From: Bradyrhizobium sp. SRL28
GTDB taxonomy: Bacteria > Pseudomonadota > Alphaproteobacteria > Rhizobiales > Xanthobacteraceae
Direction of reading: 5' to 3'
Assembly (NCBI RefSeq): GCF_018596315.1
Contig: NZ_JAHEAG010000018.1
Span: 94,554 to 158,553, forward strand
Length of the DNA stretch: 64,000 nucleotides
Shown: positions 15,854 through 25,737 of the stretch, piece after piece
How positions within the stretch are numbered: position 1 is the stretch's first letter
How the letters are laid out: every line of letters starts with the position of its first letter
The notes under the pieces: generated by a model
What the model saw: only the letters and a program-made list of their open reading frames with translations
What the model was told of the DNA's origin: nothing
Databases searched by the model: none
Program-made: the position numbers and the translations under genes

Positions 15854-17215
15854 TTGGCGAGCCGTGCAAATCACCTTGTTTTGCTGGGATGTGGCCGATT
15901 GTGCGCCGCAGCATTGCTGTGCGCCCAGATGGTCGGCCCCAGCGCGGCCCAGGCGCCGGCTTATCAAGCACCACCCGTCTATCAAACACCGCTTTATCAG
16001 GGACCGGCCGCCATTCCGAGCCCGGGGGCGGCATCGAATCTCCCGATCGCGTCTGACGCTCGCCTGGCCGGCGATGCCAAACAGACCCGTTTCATCCTCG
16101 ATCTCGACAAGGCGATCCAGTTTCGGGCCTTTGCCCTGGCGGACCCCTATCGCGTGATCGTCGATCTTCCCCAAGTCAGTTTTCAGCTTCCGGCCGGAGT
16201 CGGTGTTGCGGGACGGGGATTGGTCAAGGCGTTCCGCTACGGTCTCGTCATGCCGGGCGGATCGCGGATCGTGTTCGATCTGAACGGACCGGCCAAGATC
16301 GCCAAATCCTATGTGCTGGAGGCGGCCAACGGCCAGCCGCCGCGGCTGGTGCTCGAATTCGAAGAGGTGGACCGCACCGCCTTTGTCCAGTCGCTGCCCC
16401 CCGAAAACCGCCCCGAACTGCGGCCGGCGATCGCTGAGGCCAACGCCGCCGTTGCCAAACCAGATGCGACAGCCGCGCCGAAGCCTGCACCCGGGCCGCC
16501 GGACCCGAGGCCGGTCGTCGTGATCGATCCCGGCCATGGCGGCGCCGATAACGGCACCGAGGCCGGCGGCAACGACATCATGGAAAAGAACCTGGTGCTC
16601 AGTTTCGGGCTGGCGCTGCGCGACCGGCTCGAGAAGTCGGGTAAGTATCGCATCGTCATGACCCGGACGGACGACACCTTCGTTGCGCTCGGCGACCGCG
16701 TGAAGGTCGCGCGCAATGAGTCGGCCGCGTTGTTCATCTCGATCCACGCCGACGCCTTGCGGCGCGGCGAGGGCGACGCCCAGGGCGCTACCATCTACAC
16801 GCTGTCGGACAAGGCCACCGATAGTGAGGCCGAACGGCTGGCGGACGCGGAAAACAAGTCGGACGCGATCGGCGGGGTCAGTCTCGCCGACGAACCGACC
16901 GAAGTCGCCGACATCCTGATCGATCTGGTGCAGCGGGAGACCAAGACCTTCTCGAACCGGTTCGCGCGGGTGCTGATGGGCGAAATGAAGACCACGGTGC
17001 GGATGCACAAGCACCCGTTGAAATCGGCCGGTTTCCGGGTGCTGAAGGCCCCCGACGTGCCCTCGGTCCTGGTCGAACTCGGCTATGTCTCCAACAAGGC
17101 CGACCTCGAACATCTGGTGTCGGAGAACTGGCGGAACCGGACGGTCGGGGCGATGGCGCAGGCAATTGATGCGTTTTTAGCCAAACGGCAGGCAACTGTC
17201 GGGCCGGGCAAGTGA
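15854..17215 (+). CDS. amiC: N-acetylmuramoyl-L-alanine amidase with AMIN domain
   Basis: 453 aa. It cuts the bond between MurNAc and the stem peptide, which is needed for daughter-cell separation. The start is a TTG at 15854, supported by GGAGG ten bases upstream and by the signal peptide that follows (LCAAALLCAQMVGPSAAQA). After a Pro/Tyr/Gln-rich spacer comes the AMIN localisation domain (about 65-175) and a Pro-rich linker. The zinc amidase_3 domain follows (VVVIDPGHGGADNGT with His; Glu in IMEKNLVLSFG; ISIHADA; VLVELGYVSN with the catalytic Glu). The order rne, amidase, PBP1A, prfB is conserved in Rhizobiales. Confidence 0.95.
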   Translation: MASRANHLVLLGCGRLCAAALLCAQMVGPSAAQAPAYQAPPVYQTPLYQGPAAIPSPGAASNLPIASDARLAGDAKQTRFILDLDKAIQFRAFALADPYRVIVDLPQVSFQLPAGVGVAGRGLVKAFRYGLVMPGGSRIVFDLNGPAKIAKSYVLEAANGQPPRLVLEFEEVDRTAFVQSLPPENRPELRPAIAEANAAVAKPDATAAPKPAPGPPDPRPVVVIDPGHGGADNGTEAGGNDIMEKNLVLSFGLALRDRLEKSGKYRIVMTRTDDTFVALGDRVKVARNESAALFISIHADALRRGEGDAQGATIYTLSDKATDSEAERLADAENKSDAIGGVSLADEPTEVADILIDLVQRETKTFSNRFARVLMGEMKTTVRMHKHPLKSAGFRVLKAPDVPSVLVELGYVSNKADLEHLVSENWRNRTVGAMAQAIDAFLAKRQATVGPGK

Positions 17216-17454
17216 AAAGTCCGGTGCCGGTGGCGTAAGAGCAGGGTGAAAAGCGTGCCCTCCAGTGGACCAAGCCCTAGTTTGGCCACAGCGGCAGCGG
17301 TATAGAAAATCGACTGCTGGTCTTCGGAATCGGTCAATTTGTCCGCCGGACCTTTTATTGTTCGACCGCGTGGCGGCAACTCGTTCGGCAGGATTGCCGT
17401 GGTAGGCTAGACGCCGCAGATTTGGCGCACAGGGTTGGAACGGAAACTTCGATA

Positions 17455-19980
17455 ATGCGCTTGCTGGTCCGGTTTTTGGGTTTCCTGTTCGCGGCCGGGA
17501 CCGTCGTGTTCCTGGTCGGCGTGGCCGGCGTCGCGGGCGCGATCTGGCATTTCTCCAAGGACTTGCCCGACTACTCACAGCTCCAGGATTACGAGCCGCC
17601 AGTGATGACGCGCGTGCATGCGTCTGACGGCGCGCTGCTCGGCGAGTATTCCAAGGAGCGCCGCCTCTATCTGCCGATCCAGGCGGTGCCGAAGCTCGTC
17701 ATCAACGCCTTCCTCGCGGCCGAGGACAAGAACTTCTACGAGCACGGCGGCATCGACTTCACCGGCATGGCGCGCGCGGCCGTGGTGTATGCGCAGAACT
17801 TTGGCTCCAACCGCCGGCCGCAGGGCGCTTCCACGATCACCCAGCAGGTCGCGAAGAACTTCCTTTTGACCAACGAGGTTTCCTTCACCCGCAAGATCAA
17901 GGAAGCCTTGCTGGCGATGCGCATCGAGCGCGCCTATTCGAAGGACCGCATCCTCGAACTCTATCTCAACGAAATCTATCTCGGCCTCGGCGCCTACGGC
18001 ATCGCTGCGGCATCGCTGGTCTATTTCGACAAGTCGGTGAACGAACTCACGATTGCGGAAGCCTCCTATCTGGCGGCGTTGCCCAAGGCGCCTGCGGCGC
18101 TCCACCCGGTTCGTAACCGCGACCGCGCGGTCGAGCGGCGCAATTACGTCGTGGATCGCCTGGTGGAAAACGGCTGGGTCAAGCAGGCCGACGCCGAGAA
18201 GGCCCGCAAGGAACAGCTCAACGTCACCAGCCGCGGCAACGGCGCGCATATCTTCGCCGGCGAATATTTTGCCGAGGAAGTCCGGCGCGACATTTTCGAG
18301 CGCTACGGCGAAAAGAAGCTCTATGAAGGCGGACTGTCGGTCCGCGCCACGCTCGACCCGAAGATGCAGGTGATGGCGCGCAAGGCCATGGTCGCCGGTC
18401 TGGTCAAATATGACGAGGCGAGCGGTTGGCGCGGCGCACCGTCGAAGCTCGACATTTCCGGCGACTGGGGCGTCAAGCTCGTCGACGTCAAGGCGCTCAG
18501 CGACATCTCGCCGTGGCGGATGGCCGTGGTACTCGAGACTAGCGACCAGTCGGCGCGGATCGGCTTCCAGCCCGGCCGCGAACTCGGCGGCGCCGTCAGC
18601 AAGGTCAGGCAGACCGGCATCATCACGCTCGACGGCGTGCGTTGGGCCAAGGCGGCCTCGGGTCCTTCGAGGGGCAAGACACCGACCTCGGTGGCGCAAG
18701 TCGTGTCTGCCGGCGACGTGATTTATGCTGATCCGCTGTTCGACAAAGAGGGCAAGCAAGTCGAAGGTCAGTATCGGCTGCGCCAGTTGCCGGAAGTTTC
18801 CGGCGCGATGGTTGCCATGGATCCGTGGACCGGCCGCGTGCTGGCGATGGTCGGCGGCTTCTCGTTCGACCAGAGCCAGTTCAACCGCGCTACGCAGGCC
18901 TATCGGCAGCCGGGTTCGTCGTTCAAGCCGCTGGTGTATTCGGCGGCAATGGACAACGGCTACACCCCGTCGACGGTCGTTGTCGACGCGCCCATTGAAA
19001 TCGATCAGGGACAGGGCGTCGGTGTCTGGCGCCCGGAAAACTATTCGTCCGGAAAATACCAGGGACCGGTCACGCTGCGCAACGCGCTGAAGAATTCGCT
19101 GAATACGGTGACGGTGCGGCTGGCGCAGGACATCGGCATGCCCTTGATCGGCGAGTATTCCAAGCGTTTCGGCGTCTACGACGAACTGCCGAACTATCTG
19201 TCGTATGCACTCGGCGCTGGTGAGACCACGGTCATGCGGATGGTGACGGCCTATTCGATGTTCGCCAATGGCGGCCGCCGCGTGAAGCCGACGCTGATCG
19301 ATCGTATTCAGGATCGCTACGGCCACACCATCTTCAAGCATGACGCCCGCGAGTGCCGCGGTTGCGACGCGCCCGGCGGCTGGAAGAATCAGCCCGAGCC
19401 GCAGCTCGTGGACCGCCGCGAGCAGGTGCTCGATCCGATGACGGCCTACCAGATCACTTCGATGATGGAATATGTGGTGCAGGCCGGCACCGCCACCGTC
19501 GTTAAGGAAGTCGGCAAGCCGATCGCCGGCAAGACCGGCACCACCAACGATGAAAAGGACGCCTGGTTCATCGGCTTCTCGCCGGACCTCGTGGTCGGCA
19601 TCTATGTCGGCTTCGACAAGCCGCGCAATCTTGGCCGCGGCATGACCGGCGGTCATCTGGCCGCACCGATCGCCAAGGACTTCCTGAAGCTCGCGCTCGC
19701 CGACAAGCCCGCGGTTCCCTTCAAGGTGCCCGCCGGCATCAAGCTCGTCCGCGTCGACCCCAAGAGCGGCATGCGCGCCGGTCCGGGCAGTGGCGGCCTG
19801 CTGGAAGCCTTCAAGCCGGGCACCGCACCGCCGGATAACTACTCGGTCATCGGCGTGGCCGATGCGGACGGCCGGATGCCGCAAGGGTACCAGCAGGGAT
19901 ATCAGCAAGGATACCAGCAAGGGTACCAGCAGCCCGACGCCGGCAATATCATGCGCCCGGGAACCGGCGGGCTTTACTGA
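17455..19980 (+). CDS. mrcA: Penicillin-binding protein 1A (first tandem copy)
   Basis: 841 aa from the ATG at 17455. It polymerises and cross-links peptidoglycan. It has an N-terminal membrane anchor (about 3-33) and a glycosyltransferase domain with EDKNFYEHGG, GASTITQQ and RILELYLNEIYLG. An OB-like insertion follows. The transpeptidase has acyl-serine Ser488 in PGSSFKPL, the SxN motif in SLNTVTVR, and KTGTT at 693-697. The C-terminus carries a QGYQ repeat (four 12-bp units) absent from the second copy. The next gene is a close paralogue in the same orientation 163 bp downstream. Confidence 0.96.
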   Translation: MRLLVRFLGFLFAAGTVVFLVGVAGVAGAIWHFSKDLPDYSQLQDYEPPVMTRVHASDGALLGEYSKERRLYLPIQAVPKLVINAFLAAEDKNFYEHGGIDFTGMARAAVVYAQNFGSNRRPQGASTITQQVAKNFLLTNEVSFTRKIKEALLAMRIERAYSKDRILELYLNEIYLGLGAYGIAAASLVYFDKSVNELTIAEASYLAALPKAPAALHPVRNRDRAVERRNYVVDRLVENGWVKQADAEKARKEQLNVTSRGNGAHIFAGEYFAEEVRRDIFERYGEKKLYEGGLSVRATLDPKMQVMARKAMVAGLVKYDEASGWRGAPSKLDISGDWGVKLVDVKALSDISPWRMAVVLETSDQSARIGFQPGRELGGAVSKVRQTGIITLDGVRWAKAASGPSRGKTPTSVAQVVSAGDVIYADPLFDKEGKQVEGQYRLRQLPEVSGAMVAMDPWTGRVLAMVGGFSFDQSQFNRATQAYRQPGSSFKPLVYSAAMDNGYTPSTVVVDAPIEIDQGQGVGVWRPENYSSGKYQGPVTLRNALKNSLNTVTVRLAQDIGMPLIGEYSKRFGVYDELPNYLSYALGAGETTVMRMVTAYSMFANGGRRVKPTLIDRIQDRYGHTIFKHDARECRGCDAPGGWKNQPEPQLVDRREQVLDPMTAYQITSMMEYVVQAGTATVVKEVGKPIAGKTGTTNDEKDAWFIGFSPDLVVGIYVGFDKPRNLGRGMTGGHLAAPIAKDFLKLALADKPAVPFKVPAGIKLVRVDPKSGMRAGPGSGGLLEAFKPGTAPPDNYSVIGVADADGRMPQGYQQGYQQGYQQGYQQPDAGNIMRPGTGGLY
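19882..19929 (+). repeat. Four 12-bp repeats coding QGYQ near the end of the first PBP1A
   Basis: Units CAAGGGTACCAG, CAGGGATATCAG, CAAGGATACCAG and CAAGGGTACCAG follow each other in frame. They add a Gln/Gly/Tyr tail before the conserved ending PDAGNIMRPGTG. The second PBP1A lacks the array, so it arose or was lost after the duplication. Confidence 0.95.
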
Positions 19981-20143
19981 TCCGCACGGAGTGTTCACAA
20001 CCCCAAGAAGTATCTTCGGACATAGCGCTATAGGAAAGACCCGACGGATCTGAGCGATCCGTGTTGCGGGAGAGGAAATGTCCGATGGACACGAGTACAA
20101 GCGCCGGCTGTTCCGGTGCAAGGGTTGGAATGGAACTTCGGTA

Positions 20144-22642
20144 ATGCGCTTTCTGGTCCGGTTTTTGGGTTTCCTGTTTACCGCCGGAACGGTGGTGTTT
20201 CTGGTGGGTGTGGCCGGCGTCGCGGGCGCGATCTGGCATTTCTCCAGGGACTTGCCCGACTATTCGCAGCTTCAGGATTACGAGCCGCCGGTGATGACGC
20301 GCGTGCATGCGTCTGACGGTGCGCTGCTCGGCGAGTATTCCAAGGAGCGGCGCCTCTATCTGCCGATCCAGGCAATGCCAAAACTCGTCACCAACGCGTT
20401 CCTCGCGGCCGAGGACAAGAACTTCTACGAGCACGGTGGCATTGACTTCACCGGCATGGCGCGCGCGGCCGTGGCGTATGCGCAGAACTTTGGCTCCAAC
20501 AAGCGTCCGCAGGGCGCCTCGACGATCACCCAGCAGGTCGCGAAGAACTTCCTTCTGACCAACGAGGTTTCCTTCACCCGCAAGATCAAGGAAGCCCTGC
20601 TGGCGATGCGCATCGAGCGCGCCTATTCCAAGGACCGCATCCTCGAGCTCTATCTCAATGAAATCTATCTTGGTCTCGGCGCCTACGGCATCGCCGCGGC
20701 GTCGCTGGTCTATTTCGACAAATCCGTAAACGAACTCACGATTGCGGAAGCCGCGTATCTGGCAGCGCTGCCGAAAGCACCGGGAACGTTGCATCCGGTA
20801 CGCAACCGCGAGCGGTCGACCGAGCGGCGCAACTACGTGATCGATCGTCTGGTGGAAAACGGCTGGGTCAAGCAGGCCGACGCGGACAAGGCCCGCAAGG
20901 AACCGTTGGCCGTGACCAGCCGGTCCAACGCCGCGCATACTTTTGCCGGCGAGTATTTTGCCGAGGAAGTCCGGCGCGACATCTTCGAGCGCTACGGCGA
21001 AAAGAAGCTGTACGAAGGCGGATTGTCGGTCCGTACCACCCTCGATCCGAAGCTGCAGGTGATGGCGCGCAAGGCTGTGGCCGCCGGCCTCGTGAATTTC
21101 GACGAGGCACAAGGCTGGCGCGGCGCCATGAGCAAGCTGGACATTTCCGGCGACTGGGGCGTGAAGCTCGCCGAGATCAAATCGCTGAGCGACATCTCGC
21201 CCTGGCGGATGGCGGTGGTGCTGGAAACATCCGACCAGTCGGCACGGATCGGTTTTCAGCCCGGCCGCGAACTGGGCGGCGCGGTCTCAAAGGATCGGCA
21301 AACCGGTCTTATCACGCTGGATGGTGTCCGATGGGCGAAGCCGGTCGCCGCCGCGGCGCGCGGCAAACCGGCGACGGCCTCGGTCTCGCAGATCCTGTCG
21401 CCGGGTGACGTGATCTACGCCGATCCGCTGTTCGACAAGGAAGGCAGGCAGATCGAGGGCCAGTATCGGCTGCGCCAGATACCGGAAGTGTCCGGCGCGA
21501 TGGTCGCGATGGACCCGTTGACCGGCCGCGTGGTGGCGATGGTCGGCGGCTTCTCGTTCGACCAGAGCCAGTTCAACCGCGCGACCCAGGCCTATCGGCA
21601 GCCCGGCTCGACGTTCAAGCCGCTGGTCTATGCGGCGGCGATCGACAATGGCTACACGCCGGCGACGATCATGATCGACGGCCCGATCGAGATCGACCAG
21701 GGACAGGGGCAAGGCGTCTGGCGGCCGGACAATTTTTCGGTGGGCAGCTACAAGGGTCCCATCACGCTGCGCGAGGCTTTGAAGCACTCGCTCAACACCG
21801 TCACGGTGCGGCTGGCGCAGGATGTCGGCATGCCCCTGATCGGCGAATACGCCAAACGCTTCGGTGTGTACGAGGACCTGCCGAACTATCTTTCCTATTC
21901 GCTGGGCGCCGGCGAAACCACGGTCATGCGGATGGTGACGGCCTATTCGATGTTCGCCAATGGCGGCCGGCGGGTGAAGCCGACGCTGATCGACCGCATT
22001 CAGGATCGCTACGGACGCACGATCTTCAAGCATGATCAGCGCGAGTGCCGCGGGTGCGATGCGCCGGAGGGCTGGAAGAATCAGCCCGAGCCCCAGCTCG
22101 TCGATCGCCGGGAGCAGGTGCTCGATACGTTGACCGCCTACCAGACTACGTCGATGCTCGAAAGCGTAGTGCAGGGTGGCACCGCGGCGATCCTGCGCGA
22201 ACTCGGCAAGCCGATCGCCGGCAAGACCGGCACCACCAGCGACGCGAAAGACGTCTGGTTCGTCGGCTTTTCGCCCGATCTCGTCGTCGGTCTCTATCTC
22301 GGCTACGACAAGCCGCGCACGCTGGGCAGGGCCGCGCAGGGCGGCCGCATCGCCGCCCCGATCGCCAAGGATTTCCTGAAGCTCGCGCTCGCCAACAAGC
22401 CGGCGACCCCGTTCAAGATTCCCGCCGGCATCAGGCTGGTTCGCATCGATGCCAAGAGCGGCACGCGCCCCAACCCCGGCGGCGAGGGCGGCCGCACGAT
22501 CCTGGAAGCGTTCAAGCCGGGCACCGTGCCGCCGGATAATTACTCCGTCGTTGGCGTTGCCGAAGGGGACGGACGGGTGCCGCAGGAAATCCCGCCCGAC
22601 GCCGGCAATATCATGCGTCCCGGAACCGGCCGGCTTTATTAG
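20144..22642 (+). CDS. mrcA: Penicillin-binding protein 1A (second tandem copy)
   Basis: 832 aa from the ATG at 20144. It has the same domain plan as the preceding gene and near-identical motifs: EDKNFYEHGG, GASTITQQ, transpeptidase serine Ser489 in PGSTFKPL, SLNTVTVR and KTGTT at 694. Long stretches match codon for codon (for example the region before GASTITQQ), and similarity extends about 20 bp upstream of the start. Differences cluster in the linker (AAARGKPATASVSQ) and the C-terminus, which ends without the QGYQ array. Both copies keep all catalytic motifs, so both are probably active. This is a tandem duplication inside the amidase-PBP1A-prfB block. Confidence 0.96.
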   Translation: MRFLVRFLGFLFTAGTVVFLVGVAGVAGAIWHFSRDLPDYSQLQDYEPPVMTRVHASDGALLGEYSKERRLYLPIQAMPKLVTNAFLAAEDKNFYEHGGIDFTGMARAAVAYAQNFGSNKRPQGASTITQQVAKNFLLTNEVSFTRKIKEALLAMRIERAYSKDRILELYLNEIYLGLGAYGIAAASLVYFDKSVNELTIAEAAYLAALPKAPGTLHPVRNRERSTERRNYVIDRLVENGWVKQADADKARKEPLAVTSRSNAAHTFAGEYFAEEVRRDIFERYGEKKLYEGGLSVRTTLDPKLQVMARKAVAAGLVNFDEAQGWRGAMSKLDISGDWGVKLAEIKSLSDISPWRMAVVLETSDQSARIGFQPGRELGGAVSKDRQTGLITLDGVRWAKPVAAAARGKPATASVSQILSPGDVIYADPLFDKEGRQIEGQYRLRQIPEVSGAMVAMDPLTGRVVAMVGGFSFDQSQFNRATQAYRQPGSTFKPLVYAAAIDNGYTPATIMIDGPIEIDQGQGQGVWRPDNFSVGSYKGPITLREALKHSLNTVTVRLAQDVGMPLIGEYAKRFGVYEDLPNYLSYSLGAGETTVMRMVTAYSMFANGGRRVKPTLIDRIQDRYGRTIFKHDQRECRGCDAPEGWKNQPEPQLVDRREQVLDTLTAYQTTSMLESVVQGGTAAILRELGKPIAGKTGTTSDAKDVWFVGFSPDLVVGLYLGYDKPRTLGRAAQGGRIAAPIAKDFLKLALANKPATPFKIPAGIRLVRIDAKSGTRPNPGGEGGRTILEAFKPGTVPPDNYSVVGVAEGDGRVPQEIPPDAGNIMRPGTGRLY

Positions 22643-22722
22643 CCGATTGCGCTTTGCGGCGTCCGCCGCTACATCCGTCGGACATAATCCAGTAGCGGTT
22701 CCGACCGCAGACAGAAGAGACC

Positions 22723-23854
22723 ATGCGCGCCGAAGTCGAACGCCTCGTAGAAGAGATCAAGCAGTCAGTCGGGCTGCTGAGGAGGCATCTTTGACGTCGA
22801 GAAATCCACGGCTCGCCTCGCCGAGCTGAACAAACTCGCCGAAGATCCCAATCTCTGGAACGATCCCCAGAAGGCCCAGAAGCTGATGCAGGAGCGCACC
22901 TCGCTGGTGGATGCGCTCGAGGGCATCGGCAAGGTCGAGCGTGAGCTCGACGACAATGTCGAGATGATCGCGCTTGGCGAGGCCGAGAACGATGAAGGCG
23001 TGGTGGTCGAGGCCGAGAACGCGCTGAAGGCCCTGAAGAAGGAAGTCGCTCGCCGCGAGCTGGAAGCGCTGCTGTCCGGCGAGGCCGACCGGTTCGATTC
23101 CTATCTCGAAGTGCATGCCGGCGCCGGCGGCACCGAGAGCCAGGACTGGGCCGCTATGCTGCTGCGCATGTATACGCGCTGGGCCGAGGAGCACGGTTTC
23201 AAGATCGAGTATCTCGAAGAGACTCCCGGCGAAGAAGCCGGCATCAAATCTGCGACCATCCAGATCAGCGGGCACAATGCCTATGGCTGGCTGAAGACGG
23301 AAGCGGGCGTGCACCGCCTGGTGCGGATCTCGCCGTTCGATTCCAACGCGCGGCGACACACGTCGTTCTCGTCGGTGGCGATTTTTCCGGTGGTCGATAA
23401 CAGCATCAAGATCGATATCGCCGAGTCCGACGTGCGCACCGACACCATGCGCTCGGGCGGCGCCGGCGGGCAGCACGTCAACAAGACCGAATCCGCGGTG
23501 CGCCTTACCCATATTCCGACCGGTGTCGCGGTGGTCTGTCAGGCCGGCCGCTCGCAGCACAAGAACCGCGCCCAAGCCTGGGACATGCTGCGCGCGCGGC
23601 TCTACGAAATCGAGTTGAAGCGGCGCGAGGAACAGGCCGCCGCCGATCAGGCCGCCAAGACCGATATCGGCTGGGGCCACCAGATCCGCTCCTACGTGCT
23701 GCAGCCCTACCAGATGGTGAAAGACCTGCGCACCGGCGTGCAGACCTCGGATACCTCGGGCGTGCTCGACGGAGACCTCGACGAGTTTATGGCGGCGACG
23801 CTGGCGCAGCGCGCCTTTGGCACCACGCCCGGCGCGGTCGAGGACGTGGATTAA
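22723..23854 (+). CDS. prfB: Peptide chain release factor 2 (programmed +1 frameshift)
   Basis: 376 aa after frameshifting. It ends translation at UGA and UAA. The first frame runs from ATG 22723 (MRAEVERLVEEIKQSVGLLRRHL) to a TGA at 22792. Slippage at CTT-TGA-C moves the ribosome into the main frame, which continues DVEKSTARLAELNK. The specificity motif SPF lies in VRISPFDSN, and the catalytic GGQ in SGGAGGQHVNKTESAVR near residue 248. Because UGA is itself an RF2 codon, the shift adjusts RF2 to its own level. It follows the PBP1A genes as in related genomes. Confidence 0.97.
22780..22794 (+). promoter_or_regulatory. prfB programmed frameshift site
   Basis: AGGAGG (22780-22785), CAT, CTT and TGA are followed by C. 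The Shine-Dalgarno-like AGGAGG sits three bases before the slippery CTT, the spacing known to stimulate +1 shifting, and the stop is the weak UGA-C context. All elements of the classical RF2 autoregulatory site are present. Confidence 0.97.
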
Positions 23855-23857
23855 TCC

Positions 23858-24727
23858 ATGACCAAAGTGGCCTTCATCGGGCTCGGGCGGATGGGCCACG
23901 GCATGGCCGCCCGCTATCTCGATGCAGGTTTTCACGTTGCGGTGTGGAATCGCAGCAAGGCCAAGGCGGAAGACCTGATCGCGCGCGGCGCGCGGTGGGC
24001 CGCGTCTCCGGCGGAGGCTGCCGATGGCGCTGATGCCGTCGTGACCATGGTCGCGGACGATGTGGCATCGCGTGCCGTCTGGCTCGGCAAGGACGGCGCG
24101 GCTGTAACGATGAAAGCGGGCAGCCTCGCGATCGAATGCTCGACTGTCTCGCATCAGCACGCGCTCGATATGGCACGCGAACTGCGCGGCCGCCGCCTGA
24201 TCTATATCGATTGTCCCGTCACCGGCCTGCCGCAAGCGGCGGCTGCCGGAAAGCTGACTTTGCTGGTCGGCGCTGATGCGGCCGATCTCGATCGCGCAAG
24301 ACCCTATCTGGCGCCGATCGGCGATGTGGTCAGACATTTCGGCGCGGTCGGCACCGGCACCGTCTTCAAGCTGATCAACAACCTCATGGGCGCAGTGCAG
24401 ATAGCGAGTTTGGCCGAAGGCGTTGCGATGGCCGAGCAGGCCGGGCTCGACATGAACCTCGTGGCGGAGGCGTTGGCGACCGGCGCGGTGGCAAGTCCAC
24501 AGGTGATCCGGCATTCAAAGCGCATGGTGACGCGCGATTTTTCCGGCGCGTCGTTCACGGCGGCGCTTCGCTACAAGGACGCGGCCTATGCCGTGGCGCT
24601 GGCCGAAACGCTGCTGCCCGGCGTGCCCGTCAGTCGCGCCGCGCTTGCCGCCTATGAGAAGGCGAAGGCAAGCGCGCCCGACGACGACGAAGGCAGGATG
24701 ATCGAGATCGTGTCGCGTCCGAAATAG
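23858..24727 (+). CDS. NAD(P)-dependent 3-hydroxyisobutyrate dehydrogenase-like oxidoreductase
   Basis: 289 aa. It begins three bases after the prfB stop, so it is co-transcribed. The N-terminal Rossmann domain has GLGRMGHGMA, and ECSTVSHQHA is the substrate loop. DCPVTGLPQAAAAGKLTLLVGG-type sequence and the catalytic lysine in FKLINNLM place it in the beta-hydroxyacid dehydrogenase family. These act on 3-hydroxyisobutyrate, tartronate semialdehyde or related acids. The family DCPVSGG motif reads DCPVTGL here, with the glycine-serine substrate loop altered, so the substrate may be unusual. There is no link to translation beyond position. Confidence 0.88.
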   Translation: MTKVAFIGLGRMGHGMAARYLDAGFHVAVWNRSKAKAEDLIARGARWAASPAEAADGADAVVTMVADDVASRAVWLGKDGAAVTMKAGSLAIECSTVSHQHALDMARELRGRRLIYIDCPVTGLPQAAAAGKLTLLVGADAADLDRARPYLAPIGDVVRHFGAVGTGTVFKLINNLMGAVQIASLAEGVAMAEQAGLDMNLVAEALATGAVASPQVIRHSKRMVTRDFSGASFTAALRYKDAAYAVALAETLLPGVPVSRAALAAYEKAKASAPDDDEGRMIEIVSRPK

Positions 24728-24800
24728 CCTTCGGAAATCGGGTGGACGACGGCGTACGTCCGGTCTAGCTGGTTGCGCGATTTCATCAGGTTCCTGTGAA

Positions 24801-25709
24801 ATGACAGTCAGCGACGGCCGGATCGATGCGCGCGACTGGGCGTTGCTAGCTGCATTGTCGGTGCTGTGGGGCGGATCGTTCTTCTTCAATGGTGTGGTGC
24901 TGCGTGAGCTGCCGCCGTTCACGCTCGTGCTGTTGCGCGTGCTGCTGGCCGCCATGATTCTGCTGCCGGTGCTTTGCGTGCAGCGACTGCCGTTTCCGAA
25001 GGGGTGGATGGGCTGGAGGCCGTTCTTCCTCATCGCCTTGTTCAACAATGTGCTGCCGTTCTCGCTGATCGTCACCGGACAGGTGTACATCCCGAGCGGG
25101 TTGGCTTCGATCCTCAACGCCACCACGCCGCTGTTCACGGTGGCGGTGATGGCGGCGGCGGGCGAGGAGAAGCTCGTCATCAGGCGTGTGGCCGGTGTGA
25201 TCGTCGGCCTTGTCGGCGTCGTGATCCTTCGCGGCGGCGGGCTCGACTTTGCCAGCGGGCAGGGGCTCGGCGTTCTGCTGTGTCTCGCGGCGGCGCTGAG
25301 CTACGGCATCTCCGCGTTGATAGCCCGGCGCGCGCTATCGGATTCGCCGCCGCTTGCCACCGCCACGTTTCAATTAATGGCATCGAGCCTGATGATGGCT
25401 GTCGTCGCCGGCATTTTCGAGCGGCCGTGGCAACTGCCAATGCCTGATGCGGTGACATGGTTCGCGGTGCTCGGTCTTGCCGGCTTGTCGACGGCGCTGG
25501 CCTATATCGTGTTCTTTCAGATCCTGCGGCGCTCCGGCGCCACCAACGTCATGCTGGTGACGCTGCTCGTGCCGGTCACGGCCATCCTGCTCGGTTCGCT
25601 CGTGCTCGGTGAGCAGATTTCGTCGCGCGAAATCGCGGGCGCTCTGGTGATCGGCAGCGCGCTGCTGTTGATCGACGGCCGTGTGCTAAAATTTCTCGAA
25701 CGTCGCTAG
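24801..25709 (+). CDS. EamA/DMT family transporter
   Basis: 302 aa with ten predicted membrane helices in two EamA repeats. The first repeat begins LLAALSVLWGGSFFFNGVVL, the usual family start, and the second begins GLGVLLCLAAALSYGISALI. The C-terminal helices include VMLVTLLVPVTAILLGSLVLGEQ, another hallmark. Members export amino acids, purines or other metabolites; the substrate here is not readable. It stands alone between a dehydrogenase gene and the XRE-cupin operon, 83 bp upstream of the regulator start, so it could be a functional partner of that regulator. Confidence 0.92.
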   Translation: MTVSDGRIDARDWALLAALSVLWGGSFFFNGVVLRELPPFTLVLLRVLLAAMILLPVLCVQRLPFPKGWMGWRPFFLIALFNNVLPFSLIVTGQVYIPSGLASILNATTPLFTVAVMAAAGEEKLVIRRVAGVIVGLVGVVILRGGGLDFASGQGLGVLLCLAAALSYGISALIARRALSDSPPLATATFQLMASSLMMAVVAGIFERPWQLPMPDAVTWFAVLGLAGLSTALAYIVFFQILRRSGATNVMLVTLLVPVTAILLGSLVLGEQISSREIAGALVIGSALLLIDGRVLKFLERR

Positions 25710-25737
25710 TTCGCTCACGCAGGCGACGCGAGCGCGC

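Noticed and set aside
17575..20121. Very long open frame (over 800 codons) on the minus strand
   Set aside because: It is the mirror of the first PBP1A gene. GC-rich codon bias keeps the opposite strand open, and it has no family features.
22792..22794. Early stop codon in prfB as a sign of a pseudogene
   Set aside because: The surrounding AGGAGG-NNN-CTT-TGA-C is the conserved programmed frameshift site, and the downstream frame is intact.
22757..24514. Minus-strand frame of about 585 codons across prfB and the dehydrogenase gene
   Set aside because: It spans two well-supported + strand genes and has Arg/His-rich shadow composition.
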